Positions 51,415 to 60,202 of a DNA stretch of 64,000 bases are shown piece after piece. Each line of letters starts with the position of its first letter. The stretch's first letter is position 1. The stretch comes from Amycolatopsis sp. CA-128772 (GTDB taxonomy: Bacteria > Actinomycetota > Actinomycetes > Mycobacteriales > Pseudonocardiaceae): contig NZ_PPHG01000097.1 of NCBI RefSeq assembly GCF_002904295.1, positions 124,001 through 188,000 of the forward strand, in the 5' to 3' direction. The translations under genes and the position numbers were made by a program. The notes below the pieces were generated by a model. That model did not search any database, was not told the DNA's origin, and saw nothing but the letters and a program-made list of their open reading frames with translations.

Positions 51415-51727
51415 ATCAGGAGACCTATCACGAAGTGCCTCCCGGCTTGCCCCAGTCGAGTCCTTGACGTCCTATCGACCGGACACCTTCGTCCGAACGA
51501 GTGAAGATCTGCCGACTGAGTCCAGACTCACCCGTCGACTTACCTTGCACTCAGCCGAGGTCAGGCCGCTAAACCGGAAGTCACCCGGGCTCCGGCGCCT
51601 GGGAACGGAAGAGGAATCGAAGAGGACGGTGGCCGGCCGTGTCTGGCGAGAAGGCCGGCCGGTCACCGAGATTCACAAGGGGAGGGAAGCTGCAATGACG
51701 TCTTGCTCGCTTGAGCCGATCAGTCGG
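51415..51727. other. Intergenic stretch, no gene supported
   Basis: About 310 bases between the HxlR start and the 3' end of the prepilin peptidase gene. A strong GGGGAGGG site precedes an ATG at 51694, but the frame that follows is an Arg/His/Gln-rich shadow of the antisense peptidase gene, so it is not called. No terminator or repeat was recognised. Confidence 0.5.
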
Positions 51728-52420
51728 CTACCCGTTCGCGAGGAGCATGGCCGCCAGCGTGCCGGCGATCAGGAATGGCCCCATCGGGATCACGGTCCGA
51801 CGCCGAGCGAAACGCATGATCGCCACCGCGATTGCGGCGGCCAGCCAGGGCAGCAGACTGCCGAGAGCAAGCGTTTGCCAGCCGAACCACGCAAGCGCCG
51901 CCCCGAGAGGAACGGCCAGCTTCACGTCGCCGCCGCCGAGTTGGCCGGGCGCCACGAAGTACACGGCGAGGAAGAACGCGGCGGTCACGGCCGCGCCGGC
52001 GACGGCGCGAGCCAGCGAACCGGCCTCGCGGTTGACGACGGCGGTCGTGACGATCGCGGCGCCGACCGAACCGGCGAGTCCGAGAACAAGCAGGTTCGGC
52101 AGGCGACGCTGTCGGGCATCGACAAAGGCGAGCGGCACGCCGAACGCCGCCACGCTCGCGGAAACCGCGAACTGCGCCACGTCGGGAACGCGCCAGGCGA
52201 GAGCGCCGACGAGTGCGGCCGCGATCACCAGCTGCGCCGCGACCTGCCGGCGGGGAGTACGGAACACGAGCGCACCGCCGATCACGACCGCGATGGCGGC
52301 CGTGATGCCGGTCAGGATGGACAGGGGTAGCGGAATGATGTCGACTCCGTCAGGTGCGGTTCGTCCATCATGGACGAAGGTGTCAACCCACGCGATCTTG
52401 CTGAGCTTCGCCGCGCTCAC
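51728..52420 (-). CDS. Prepilin peptidase (A24 family, TadV/CpaA-like)
   Basis: A 230-residue inner-membrane aspartic protease with about seven to eight helices. Catalytic aspartates are in LAFVDARQRRLPNLLVLGLA and GGGDVKLAVPLGAALAW (GxGDxK motif). It processes the type III signal peptide of the Flp-like pilin and TadE/TadG-like pseudopilins encoded downstream. GTG 52420 overlaps the divergent lipoprotein's start (52380) by 41 bases; no better start codon exists near the first helix. It is divergent from the main Tad operon. Confidence 0.85.
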   Translation of the reverse strand: MSAAKLSKIAWVDTFVHDGRTAPDGVDIIPLPLSILTGITAAIAVVIGGALVFRTPRRQVAAQLVIAAALVGALAWRVPDVAQFAVSASVAAFGVPLAFVDARQRRLPNLLVLGLAGSVGAAIVTTAVVNREAGSLARAVAGAAVTAAFFLAVYFVAPGQLGGGDVKLAVPLGAALAWFGWQTLALGSLLPWLAAAIAVAIMRFARRRTVIPMGPFLIAGTLAAMLLANG

Positions 52421-52921
52421 GCTCAGCGCGTGCTCCAGCGGCGGTTCTTCAGCACCGTCAGCCTCTGCGTCGAACCCGCCGGTGACCAGCTCGACCTCGG
52501 TTCCGCAGCCGACTCCCGCGCCCCAGCTGGCGACCGATGCCTACGTCGGCATGTGGCGGGCGATGGCAAAGGCCGGCGAGACGGCGGACTGGCAATCACC
52601 TGAAGTGGCGAAGTACGCGACCGGTGACGCGCTCGGCGTGATCAACCGCAGCCTCTACACCGACCACCTCAACGGCGTGGCGTCGAAGGGAGCGCCGGTG
52701 ACGAGCCCGAAGGTCACCGAGGAGAAGCCGCCGAGCAAGCCCACGACGATCATGATCTCCGACTGCGGGGACAGCACGAACTGGTTGAAGTACAAGAAGG
52801 ACGGTTCGCCTTTCACCGACTCGCCGGGCGGGCACCGCGCGATTACCGCGGAGTCAAGAAGCAGGCGGACGGCTCGTGGAAGGTCACCAGGTTCGCGGTC
52901 GAGGGGGTGGGCACATGCTGA
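52380..52921 (+). pseudogene. Lipoprotein gene of the Tad locus with a frameshift
   Basis: GTG 52380 starts a short signal peptide with lipobox LSAC (Cys18) and a Ser/Pro linker, then a folded domain LATDAYVGMWRAMAKAGETA, GVINRSLYTDHLNGVASKG and KPTTIMISDCGDSTNWLKYK. At about 52838 the frame degenerates, while the frame one base back gives the expected C-terminus VKKQADGSWKVTRFAVEGVG ending in TGA 52919-52921. The latter overlaps the next gene's ATG, exactly as for an intact gene. One missing base in the CACCGCGCG tract would restore about 180 residues. Mutation or sequencing error. Confidence 0.75.
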
Positions 52922-53904
52922 ACCGTGCGGCGCCCGCGGTCGTGCTGGCGGTGGCCATCGTGGTGATCGGCGCCGCGCCCGCGCTCGCCGACGGCTACGG
53001 CTACACCGACTGCAGCCAGTACCCGAATCCCGGCTGTGAACTCGGAGCGGGCAAGGGCGGGCAGCAGGGTGGCGACCACGGCAACCAGCCGAACAAGCCC
53101 GGAGGCCCAGGGCATCACAACTCCGGCGGCGGACCTTCGGATCCCGGCGGCGACACGATCATTGGCGGCGGCAACCTGGCCCAGTGCGGCTACGAGCGCA
53201 GCGGATACGAGGGGCCGCCACCTGGAAGCGCTCAGCCGGTAGCGTTCCATGTCCCGCCGAGGATTGGACCGGCCACGGCGGTGCCCGCTGCCTATCGGCG
53301 ACTGGCGGGCGCACAGCCGCCGTCCGGCGCCTGGTACGTCTACAAGTGCATTGGGGCCGGCTTCCGGGACACCCTGTACCGGCCACCCGTCTGGATCGCG
53401 GACGGTGAACCCGGTCCGGCGCCGCAGCCATCGCCCGCTGAGCTCGCCGCGCAGGCGCGGAACCAGCTGCGTCTGCCCGCACCGAAGATCAAGGCGAATC
53501 CGGCTGGCGACCAGCTGGTCACCCTGCCGACCTGGTTGTGGCTGGACCGGAGCAGTTGGGGAGACGTCTCGGCCACCGCGTCGGTGCCGGGGGTCTCGGT
53601 GACCGCGGTCGCCAAGCCGACCTCGGTGACCTGGTCTATGGGCGAAGGTGGCTCGGTGACCTGCACCGGCCCCGGCTCGCCGTTTCCCGGAGGCGGTGAT
53701 CCGAAGGGCGCGTCGCCGGACTGCGGCTACACGTACAAGACGTCGTCGGCCGGCCAGCGCTCGGACGCGTTCCCGGTGACCGCCACGGTGAACTGGACCG
53801 TGACGTGGTCGGGCGCAGGCACGGGCGGCGCGTTCCCGAACATGACGACCTCCGCCTCGGCGGCGTTCCGTGTGGCGGAGAGCCAGGGAATCGCCACCGG
53901 CTGA
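52915..53904 (+). CDS. Secreted protein of the Tad locus
   Basis: A 329-residue exported protein of unknown function. ATG 52915 (GAGGGGGTGGG upstream) overlaps the lipoprotein stop. Signal peptide about 1-25 (cleavage after ALA); a Gly/Asn/Pro/His-rich flexible region to about 80; then a beta-rich domain with LVTLPTWLWLDRSSWGDVSA, SVPGVSVTAVAKPTSVTWSM and two Cys-containing segments (VTCTGPGSPFPGG, DCGYTYKT). Proteins of this type occur in actinobacterial Tad clusters; a role in extracellular pilus assembly is inferred from position only. Confidence 0.7.
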   Translation: MLNRAAPAVVLAVAIVVIGAAPALADGYGYTDCSQYPNPGCELGAGKGGQQGGDHGNQPNKPGGPGHHNSGGGPSDPGGDTIIGGGNLAQCGYERSGYEGPPPGSAQPVAFHVPPRIGPATAVPAAYRRLAGAQPPSGAWYVYKCIGAGFRDTLYRPPVWIADGEPGPAPQPSPAELAAQARNQLRLPAPKIKANPAGDQLVTLPTWLWLDRSSWGDVSATASVPGVSVTAVAKPTSVTWSMGEGGSVTCTGPGSPFPGGGDPKGASPDCGYTYKTSSAGQRSDAFPVTATVNWTVTWSGAGTGGAFPNMTTSASAAFRVAESQGIATG

Positions 53905-54000
53905 GATCCGGCACGCACAACACAACCCCCCGTTGAGAAAGGCACGTCGAACACCCGAGTCGACGCGTCGCGATGGCGTCATGCCTTGAGGAGGTCGGTG

Positions 54001-54699
54001 GTGACAACTACCGCAAGTTCAACCAGCACGGACGCGAAACCCGCGTCGCTGAACTCGTGGGCGAGCCGTGATGGCAAGACGCCCGCACGCCTGAGTGGCG
54101 GGGGCCGGCGCCGCAGCGTGCCCCACCTGCTGCTCGGTGTCCTGCTGGTCGCCGTTTGCTCTGCCGGAGGCGTGTTCGCCGGGATGCAGCTCGGCGACCG
54201 CGAAAGCGTCGTCGCGCTGGCTCGTGCCGTTGCCGTGGGCCAGCTTCTCGAGGTTCAGGATCTCAAGCAGGTCAGCATGGCGGTGGACTCTGGAATGGAC
54301 GTGCTGCCCGCGTCGGCAGCGTCCACTGTGGTCGGCCAGCCGGTGGCATTCAGCCTGCCCGTCGGCTCGTTGGTGACGCGCTCGGTCCTTGGCGTTCCCC
54401 AGATTCCTGCGCCCGGCAAGGGTGTCGCGGCGGTGGGGCTGAAGCCGGGACAGTTTCCGCCCGACCTGGCGCCCGGGACTACGGTGGCCGTCCTCGCGAC
54501 GCCGGGGCAAAGCCCAGCTGTCGGGACGTCGGTCGGCCAGACGTCGTCATGGACCGCGGTGGTGGCCGCCGTCGCTGCTCGGGAGACCGAGCAGATCACC
54601 GTGGTCTCCTTGCAGTTGGCCGAATCGGACGCTCGCGCGTTGGCTTCGGCCCCGGCGGGCCAGCTCAGCCTCGTGGCGATTGCCGGGGGAGGACGCTGA
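54001..54699 (+). CDS. SAF-domain (RcpC/CpaB-like) protein
   Basis: A 232-residue bitopic protein. Basic cytoplasmic N-terminus of about 45 residues, a transmembrane segment at about 47-66 (LLLGVLLVAVCSAGGVFAGM), and a SAF-like domain from VALARAVAVGQLLEVQDLKQ to GSLVTRSVLG, followed by VAAVGLKPGQFPPDLAPGTT and a beta-rich end. CpaB/RcpC homologues link the Tad secretion channel and cell wall. GTG 54001 is placed at proper spacing from GAGGAGG. The stop overlaps the next ATG (TGATG). Confidence 0.82.
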   Translation: MTTTASSTSTDAKPASLNSWASRDGKTPARLSGGGRRRSVPHLLLGVLLVAVCSAGGVFAGMQLGDRESVVALARAVAVGQLLEVQDLKQVSMAVDSGMDVLPASAASTVVGQPVAFSLPVGSLVTRSVLGVPQIPAPGKGVAAVGLKPGQFPPDLAPGTTVAVLATPGQSPAVGTSVGQTSSWTAVVAAVAARETEQITVVSLQLAESDARALASAPAGQLSLVAIAGGGR

Positions 54700-55541
54700 T
54701 GCTGATCGCCGTTTGCTCCCTCAAAGGCTCGCCCGGTGCGACCACCCTGGCGACCGCACTCGGAGCCTGCTGGCCGACCCAGCAGAGTCCGATCGTCGTC
54801 GAAACCGACCCGGCCGGCGGCGACCTGATGGCCCGCTTCCGGCTGCCCGACACACCGGGCCTGGTCAGCTTGGCCGCAGCCGCCCGCGGCCGTGGATGTG
54901 CCGGCCCGAGCCTGCTCGTCCAGCATTCCCAGCCTCTGCCGGGCGGCTTGCGGGTCGTGCCTGGCCCGGTCGGCGCTGAACAAGCTCGTGCAGCGCTCGC
55001 GGTGCTGGCCTCCGGAGTCTCGTCGCCGCTGCGTCGCGCGGCCGACCAGCCGGACACCGTGGTCATCGCCGACTGCGGCCGGGTCGATCCCGGTTCTCCC
55101 GCGCTGCCGATCATCCGCGGTGCGGACGCGATGCTGCTGCTTGCACGCCCGCACGACGACGAGCTCGCGCATGTCTCGCTCAAACTGCAAGCCGCCCAGC
55201 AGTGGTCACGCCGACCGTGCCTCGTCCTGGTGGGCGACGGCTACCCGACTGCGGAGGTCTCGCAGACGCTGCAGATCCCGGTGATGGGCCGGGTGCCTGC
55301 CGACACCAAGGGCGCGGCGATGTTCAGCGGCCAGGGCACGAGCCGGCGAGGGGCGGACAAGTCGGCGCTTGGTCGGGCCGCGGCAGCGATCGCGCTGAAC
55401 CTCCACTCGCACGGACGCCAGCCGATCCTCACCGAGGGAAGCCGGCCACCGCACCTGCGGCTGGCGGTTGTCAGCGAGTCGATCCCAGGCGTAACCCCGC
55501 AGCAGGTCGGCCCGCACATCCGGAACGGTGCGACGCCATGA
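54699..55541 (+). CDS. TadZ/CpaE-like ParA-superfamily ATPase homologue
   Basis: A 280-residue MinD/ParA-fold protein. The deviant Walker A reads CSLKGSPGATTLATALG: both signature lysine positions are altered (Lys present early, Ala instead of the P-loop Lys), so nucleotide hydrolysis is doubtful. Other features: VVETDPAGGDLMARFRL (Walker A' strand/helix) and VIADCGRVDPGSPAL. TadZ proteins localise the pilus machinery at the cell pole. Coupled at both ends to its neighbours (TGATG upstream, ATGA downstream). Confidence 0.82.
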   Translation: MLIAVCSLKGSPGATTLATALGACWPTQQSPIVVETDPAGGDLMARFRLPDTPGLVSLAAAARGRGCAGPSLLVQHSQPLPGGLRVVPGPVGAEQARAALAVLASGVSSPLRRAADQPDTVVIADCGRVDPGSPALPIIRGADAMLLLARPHDDELAHVSLKLQAAQQWSRRPCLVLVGDGYPTAEVSQTLQIPVMGRVPADTKGAAMFSGQGTSRRGADKSALGRAAAAIALNLHSHGRQPILTEGSRPPHLRLAVVSESIPGVTPQQVGPHIRNGATP

Positions 55542-56953
55542 CGCGCCCCGACCTGGCCGTGCCGGTCAACGGCCGCCCGCACGTGCCTGGGCCGACAGAC
55601 CTTCCGCACCGGCCCGCCGGTGAGACCGCGGCGGTGGAACGGCTGCGGCAGCACCTGCGCGACGAGCTGTCCAGCCAGCTCAGCCACCGCGTCCGAGCCG
55701 ACGAGTCCGCCGGCCGGCCACCGTTGGACGCACCGGCACGCCGTCGCCTGGCCGAGGCCATCCTGACCAACGCGGCCGAAGCGCACGCACAGGCCGAGCT
55801 GCGCAACTCCGCGGCTGGCGGGATGCTCGTGGCCGCCGAGGTCGAGCAGCGCGTGATCCGCCAGGTCCTCGACGAGGTCTTCGGCCTGGCCGGCCTGGAA
55901 CCGCTGCTCGCCGACACCGATGTCGAGAACATCAACATCAACGGCGACCGCGTCTTCGTCAAGCGCGCTGACGGCGGTCGCAAGCGTTTGCCTCCGGTGG
56001 TCGGCTCCGACACCGAGCTGATCGAGCTCATCCGAGACCTGGCGACCCGTTCCGGTGTGGAGGAGCGACGCTTCGACCGCGGCAGCCCGATCGTGAACTT
56101 CCAGCTGCCTGGCGGCGAGCGCGTCTCGGCGGTTATGGCGGTGACCGCGCGGCCGTCGGTGTCGATCCGCCGGCACCGGTTCACGAAGGTCACCTTGGCC
56201 GACCTGCGCAAGAACGGGACGATTGACCTCGCCCTCGAGAGCTTCCTGAAAGCCCTCGTGAAGGCGAAGCGCAACATCCTCGTCACCGGCGGCACGGCGA
56301 TCGGCAAGACGACCATGCTGCGCGGCCTGGCCTCGGCGATCCCGCCGTGGGAGCGCCTGGTGACCATCGAGGACGTCTTCGAGCTCGGCCTCGGCGAGGA
56401 CGCCGAGGTCCACCCGGATGTGGTGGCGCTGCAGGCCCGCGAACCGAACATCGAGGGCCAGGGCGAGATCTCGCTGTCGGACCTCGTGTGGCAGTCCCTG
56501 CGGATGAGCCCGGACCGGGTCATCGTCGGGGAAGTCCGCGGCCCCGAGGTCATCCCGCTGACCAACGCGATGTCCATGGGCAACGACGGCAGCATGGGCA
56601 CCCTGCACTCCTCCAGCAGCCAGGGCGCGTTCACCAAGCTCGCCGCCTACGCGGTGCAGGGGCCCGAGCGGCTGCCGATGGAGGCCACCAACCTCCTGGT
56701 CGCCGCCGCGCTGCATTCCGTGGTTCACCTGGAAAAGCCCCGCGACGACCCCAGCAAGCGTGTTGTCTCCTCGATCCGCGAAGTCGTCGGTGCCGACGGC
56801 GCCCAGATCATCAGCAATGAGGTCTGGCGGCCCGGCCCAGACCTGCGGGCGGTGCCCGGCGCGCCGCTGCGCACCGACACCGTCGACCTGCTCGTCGAAG
56901 CGGGCTATGACCCGGACCTGTTCGAGCGGCGCGAAGGCTGGTGGACGCCATGA
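55538..56953 (+). CDS. tadA: TadA/CpaF secretion ATPase
   Basis: A 471-residue hexameric ATPase that powers Flp pilus assembly. N-terminal domain with DVENININGDRVFVKRADGG; Walker A ILVTGGTAIGKTTMLRGLAS; Asp box TIEDVFELGLGEDAEVHP; Walker B-like RVIVGEVRGPEVIPL with MSMGNDGSMGTLHSSSS as the His box. Starts at ATG 55538 in an ATGA overlap and ends overlapping the TadB-like start. Length is typical for actinobacterial CpaF. Confidence 0.93.
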   Translation: MTRPDLAVPVNGRPHVPGPTDLPHRPAGETAAVERLRQHLRDELSSQLSHRVRADESAGRPPLDAPARRRLAEAILTNAAEAHAQAELRNSAAGGMLVAAEVEQRVIRQVLDEVFGLAGLEPLLADTDVENININGDRVFVKRADGGRKRLPPVVGSDTELIELIRDLATRSGVEERRFDRGSPIVNFQLPGGERVSAVMAVTARPSVSIRRHRFTKVTLADLRKNGTIDLALESFLKALVKAKRNILVTGGTAIGKTTMLRGLASAIPPWERLVTIEDVFELGLGEDAEVHPDVVALQAREPNIEGQGEISLSDLVWQSLRMSPDRVIVGEVRGPEVIPLTNAMSMGNDGSMGTLHSSSSQGAFTKLAAYAVQGPERLPMEATNLLVAAALHSVVHLEKPRDDPSKRVVSSIREVVGADGAQIISNEVWRPGPDLRAVPGAPLRTDTVDLLVEAGYDPDLFERREGWWTP

Positions 56954-57849
56954 CCATCGTCTTGCTGGGCGTGCTCGGAGGCGGTGTCGCCGTCGGGGCC
57001 CTGCTCATGGTCGCCGGCCTGCGCGGTCGGCCCGCGCGTGTGGTGACGTCGTCGCGGCTGAGCACCTGGCTGGCCGCACGGCACGACCGCAAGCAGGTCG
57101 GCCTGCTCGTCGCGGCCGTGCTCGTCGGCCTGGCGGTCGGTGTGGTCACCGGCTGGGTGGTCGGCGGGATCCTGACCGTGGTCGCGGTGGTCGGCCTGCC
57201 GCGGATCCTCGGCTCGAACGTCGACCACCAGCGTCAGCTCGAACGCATCGAGGCGATCGCCGGGTGGACGGAGATGCTGCGTGACACCCTCGTCGCCGCG
57301 GCTGGCTTGGAACAGGCCATCCTCGCCACCGCCGCGGCCTGCCCGGAGGCGGTCCGCGAGGAGATCACCGAGCTGGCCGTCCGGCTGGAACGCGGCGAAC
57401 GCCTCGCGCCCTCCCTGCGGCACCTTGCCGACCAGTTTCGCGATCCGACCGCCGATCTGGTGATCTCCGCGCTCGTGCTGGCCGCCGAGCACCAGGCCCG
57501 GCAGCTGGCCGACCTGCTCGGCGAACTCGCCGGCGAGGCACGCGAGCAGGCGTCCATGCGCATGCGGGTTGAGGCCGGCCGTGCTCGCACCCGGACCAGC
57601 GTGCGGGTCGTCGTGATCACCACGTTGGTCTTCGCGGTTGGGCTGGTGCTGCTCAACCGTGGCTACCTCGCCCCCTACGACTCCGCGTTCGGGCAGATCA
57701 TGCTGCTGCTCGTCGGCCTGCTGTTGGCGGTCGCCTTCACCTGGCTCGGCCGGATCGTGCGCCAGCGTGACCCCGAGAGGTTCCTGACCGAGCTGAGCGC
57801 GATCCGGCAGCACGATGACCTGCTCACCGGGAAGGGAGCGTCATCATGA
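56950..57849 (+). CDS. tadB: TadB-like inner-membrane platform protein
   Basis: A 299-residue type II/IV secretion F-domain protein. Helices at about 3-25 and 50-85 at the N-terminus, the cytoplasmic T2SSF domain with IAGWTEMLRDTLVAAAGLEQ and LRHLADQFRDPTADLVISAL, and C-terminal helices at about 215-270. Forms, with the next protein, the platform on which TadA acts. ATG 56950 is chosen for the ATGA overlap with tadA. Confidence 0.88.
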   Translation: MTIVLLGVLGGGVAVGALLMVAGLRGRPARVVTSSRLSTWLAARHDRKQVGLLVAAVLVGLAVGVVTGWVVGGILTVVAVVGLPRILGSNVDHQRQLERIEAIAGWTEMLRDTLVAAAGLEQAILATAAACPEAVREEITELAVRLERGERLAPSLRHLADQFRDPTADLVISALVLAAEHQARQLADLLGELAGEAREQASMRMRVEAGRARTRTSVRVVVITTLVFAVGLVLLNRGYLAPYDSAFGQIMLLLVGLLLAVAFTWLGRIVRQRDPERFLTELSAIRQHDDLLTGKGASS

Positions 57850-58739
57850 TCGAGGCGTTGCTCTGGGGAGCCGGGCTCGGCGTCGGTTTGTGGGCGCTCG
57901 TGGTCTACGTGTTCCCGCCGCGGCCGCCGCTGCGGGCCCTGGTCGACCGGCTGCACGCGGCGCCAGCGCCGCCGCCGATCCTCACCGCGGAATCCGACGG
58001 TTGGGCGCTGCGGGTGGGCCGCCCGTTCGTCAAGCCGCTGGCTGCCCTCGGGTTGCCCAACAGCGAGCTACGCAACGACCTCGCGGTCACCGGTAAGGGC
58101 ATCGAGCACCATCTGGCCGAGAAGGCGTCGCTGGCGCTGGCCGGGGTGCTGTTGCCGACCCTGATGCAGGTGCTGCTCGTCGTGGCCGACATCGGCCTCT
58201 CCTGGGGAGCTCCCGCGATCGCCGGGCTGCTCTTCGGGCTCGGCGGATTCCTTCTCCCGGACATCCGCGTTCGAAAGGAGGCCGAGCGGCGCCGTTCCAC
58301 CTTCCGGCACGCGTTGTCGGCCTACCTGAACCTCATCCGGGTTCTGCTGGCCGGCGGCGCCGGTGTCGACGGCGCGCTGTCGGATGCGGTCGGGATCGGC
58401 AAGGGCTGGGCGTTCCAGCAGCTTCGTCGCGCGCTGGTCACCGCCAAGCTGACCCGCACCACGCCGTGGGCCACCCTCGGTCAGCTTGGTGGCGAACTCG
58501 ACGTGCACCAGCTCGCCGAGCTCGCCGCGTCGGTCAGCCTCGCGGGTACCGAAGGCGCCCGGGTCCGCGCGAGCCTCGCGGCCAAGGCGGCGGCATTGCG
58601 TACTCGCGAACTCACCGACGCCGAAGGCGATGCCCAAGCAGCCACCGAACGGATGAGCCTACCCGTGGTGATGCTGTTCATCGGCTTCCTCGTCTTCATC
58701 GGGTTCCCCGCCCTTGCCAGCGTGCTGGCTGACTTGTGA
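57846..58739 (+). CDS. tadC: TadC-like inner-membrane platform protein
   Basis: A 297-residue T2SSF-domain protein, ATGA-coupled to the TadB-like gene. N-terminal helix about 5-22, helices about 100-140 (LALAGVLLPTLMQVLLVVAD, GAPAIAGLLFGLGGFLLPDI), the F domain from RRRSTFRHALSAYLNLIRVL to LAELAASVSLAGTEGARVRA, and a final helix MSLPVVMLFIGFLVFIGFPA. Second platform component of the pilus machine. Confidence 0.88.
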   Translation: MIEALLWGAGLGVGLWALVVYVFPPRPPLRALVDRLHAAPAPPPILTAESDGWALRVGRPFVKPLAALGLPNSELRNDLAVTGKGIEHHLAEKASLALAGVLLPTLMQVLLVVADIGLSWGAPAIAGLLFGLGGFLLPDIRVRKEAERRRSTFRHALSAYLNLIRVLLAGGAGVDGALSDAVGIGKGWAFQQLRRALVTAKLTRTTPWATLGQLGGELDVHQLAELAASVSLAGTEGARVRASLAAKAAALRTRELTDAEGDAQAATERMSLPVVMLFIGFLVFIGFPALASVLADL

Positions 58740-58776
58740 GTCCACTTCAGACCGTCGTACCTTGAAGGAGAAGCTG

Positions 58777-58962
58777 ATGCTGAACGAAGTTCAGATTCTG
58801 ATCGCCCGCGTCCGTGCCGAGCTGGAACAGCTCCGTCATGACGAAGGCGGCTACTCAACCGAAGCCGTCGTGGTGACCGCTGCCTTGGTCCTCCTGGCGA
58901 TTGCCGTGGTCGCAATCATCGTCGCCAAGGTGACCGAGAAGGCCAATGGCATCACCCTTTAG
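58777..58962 (+). CDS. Flp-type pilin subunit
   Basis: A 61-residue prepilin. ATG 58777 follows AAGGAG by six bases. After a charged leader (LIARVRAELEQLRHDEGG) comes the class III processing site, cleavage expected after the GG and before YSTEAVVVTAAL, with Glu at position +4; the hydrophobic assembly helix spans about 35-57. It is the probable major pilin, cleaved by the A24 peptidase encoded at 51728-52420. The unusual TadE-like rather than classic Flp sequence is common in actinobacteria. Confidence 0.82.
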   Translation: MLNEVQILIARVRAELEQLRHDEGGYSTEAVVVTAALVLLAIAVVAIIVAKVTEKANGITL

Positions 58963-59398
58963 GCCGGCGACCACGATGCCTCGAAACGTCCTGCGCCGAC
59001 TTCGCACGGATGAGCGCGGCGCCGGCACGGCCGAACTCGTCATCGCCACCCCGCTGTTGTTGCTGCTGGTTCTGCTCATCGCTCAATTCGCGCTGTACAT
59101 GCACGCCGCCCACATTGCTCAAGCCGCTGCGTCCCAGGCACTGTCCGCGGCACGAATCTCTGGCGGCAGCTCAACCACGGGCGACACCGAGGGACAACGA
59201 GTCCTCACACAACTGGGCAACGGACCGTTGCGGGAGACCTCAGTGGACGTCCAGCGTGGAGCTGCCCAAGTATCCGTGACGGTCACAGGAACCGTGACCA
59301 GTCTGATCCCGTTCACCGCCCTCGCGGTCCACGCAGAAGCCGTTGGGCCAGTGGAGAAATTCACCCCGCCGAGCGGAGCCGGGGCGGTGACACCATGA
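58946..59398 (+). CDS. TadE-like pseudopilin
   Basis: A 150-residue TadE-family protein with a type III leader RRLRTDERGAGTAELVIATP and the hydrophobic helix LLLLLVLLIAQFALYMHAAH, then a secreted beta-rich domain. ATG 58946 has GAGAAGG upstream but overlaps the pilin gene by 17 bases; ATG 58976, after the pilin stop, is the alternative and starts directly with MPRNVLRRLR. Minor pilin or pilin-assembly factor. Coupled to the next gene (ATGA). Confidence 0.82.
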   Translation: MASPFRPATTMPRNVLRRLRTDERGAGTAELVIATPLLLLLVLLIAQFALYMHAAHIAQAAASQALSAARISGGSSTTGDTEGQRVLTQLGNGPLRETSVDVQRGAAQVSVTVTGTVTSLIPFTALAVHAEAVGPVEKFTPPSGAGAVTP

Positions 59399-59853
59399 CC
59401 GCGGCCCGCAGCCTCCTTGCGCTACGGCGGGACGACCGGGGGTCTGCCGCGGCCGAGCTAACCCTCCTGACCCCGGTGCTGATCCTGCTCTTGCTGTTCG
59501 TCGTCTTCTGCGGCCGGCTGGCCGATACCAAGCTGCGGGTCAACGACGTCGCCCACCAGGCCGCCCGCGCTGCCACTCTGGCCCGCAGTCCATCGCAAGC
59601 CACCGCCAACGCCCAGGCCACCGCCAGCGCGGCCTTGCGCTCGGCCGGGATCGCATGCCAGTCGCTGTCGGTGTCTGCCGAAACCCAGGGGCTCAAACCT
59701 GGGGCCACGGTGACCGTCACCGTGACGTGCAGCGTCGGACTCGGCGACCTGACCTCGCTCGGTGTGCCCGGCAGCCGGACGTTCGAGTCCACCTTCTCCT
59801 CGCCGGTCGACGTCTGGCGCGGTGTCTCGGAGTCGGGTCATGAGCTGCGGTAG
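59395..59853 (+). CDS. TadE-like pseudopilin, second
   Basis: A 152-residue TadE-family protein: leader ALRRDDRGSAAAELTLLTPV, helix LILLLLFVVFCGRLADTKLR, then an Ala/Ser/Val-rich external part with two Cys residues (GIACQSL, VTVTCSV) that may form a disulfide. Paralog of the preceding protein. ATG in ATGA overlap. It is followed by a truncated ORF and an inserted minus-strand gene, so the Tad operon is interrupted here. Confidence 0.85.
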   Translation: MTAARSLLALRRDDRGSAAAELTLLTPVLILLLLFVVFCGRLADTKLRVNDVAHQAARAATLARSPSQATANAQATASAALRSAGIACQSLSVSAETQGLKPGATVTVTVTCSVGLGDLTSLGVPGSRTFESTFSSPVDVWRGVSESGHELR

Positions 59854-60200
59854 GCGCGCTGCGCTACCGCGGTGGACAGGGTGGCGCAGGTGGTCGCAGA
59901 CGCGACGCGACTGGTGGCGGCCTGTTGATAAGCAGGCGACCACGCCCGTATCTGTGCTTGCAACCGACATCCTCGCGCTGACGCGAGAGGCCCTCGACGG
60001 CGCCCTCGCGCTCGTGACCAAGCTGAAGATCGGCGGGCAAACCAATGCCGACCTTCACGTGCTGCCTTCTGAAGCTGGCGCGGACGCCCAGTGCTACCTC
60101 GCCGCCCTCGGCGCATTGGGTGCCTTCACGATCATCCGTGACACACTAAGTCTGATGATCGCCGTCTTCGAGCAAACGCGGAAGACACCGTGTGGAGGGA
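59840..60200 (+). pseudogene. Truncated gene at the insertion point in the Tad operon
   Basis: From ATG 59840 (GGAG eight bases upstream, overlapping the TadE stop) or GTG 59954, the frame reads a natural-looking protein, TDILALTREALDGALALVTK, QTNADLHVLPSEAGADAQCY and LAALGALGAFTIIRDTLSLM, up to about 60200. Beyond that it continues only as the antisense of the inserted gene without coding character, though open as far as the TadG-like gene. Interpreted as a gene whose 3' end was lost to the insertion. Family not recognised. Confidence 0.45.
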
Positions 60201-60202
60201 AT

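Noticed and set aside
51694..52330. Plus-strand ORF with a strong Shine-Dalgarno site
   Set aside because: Product is Arg/His/Gln-rich and antisense to the prepilin peptidase gene, which has clear catalytic motifs.
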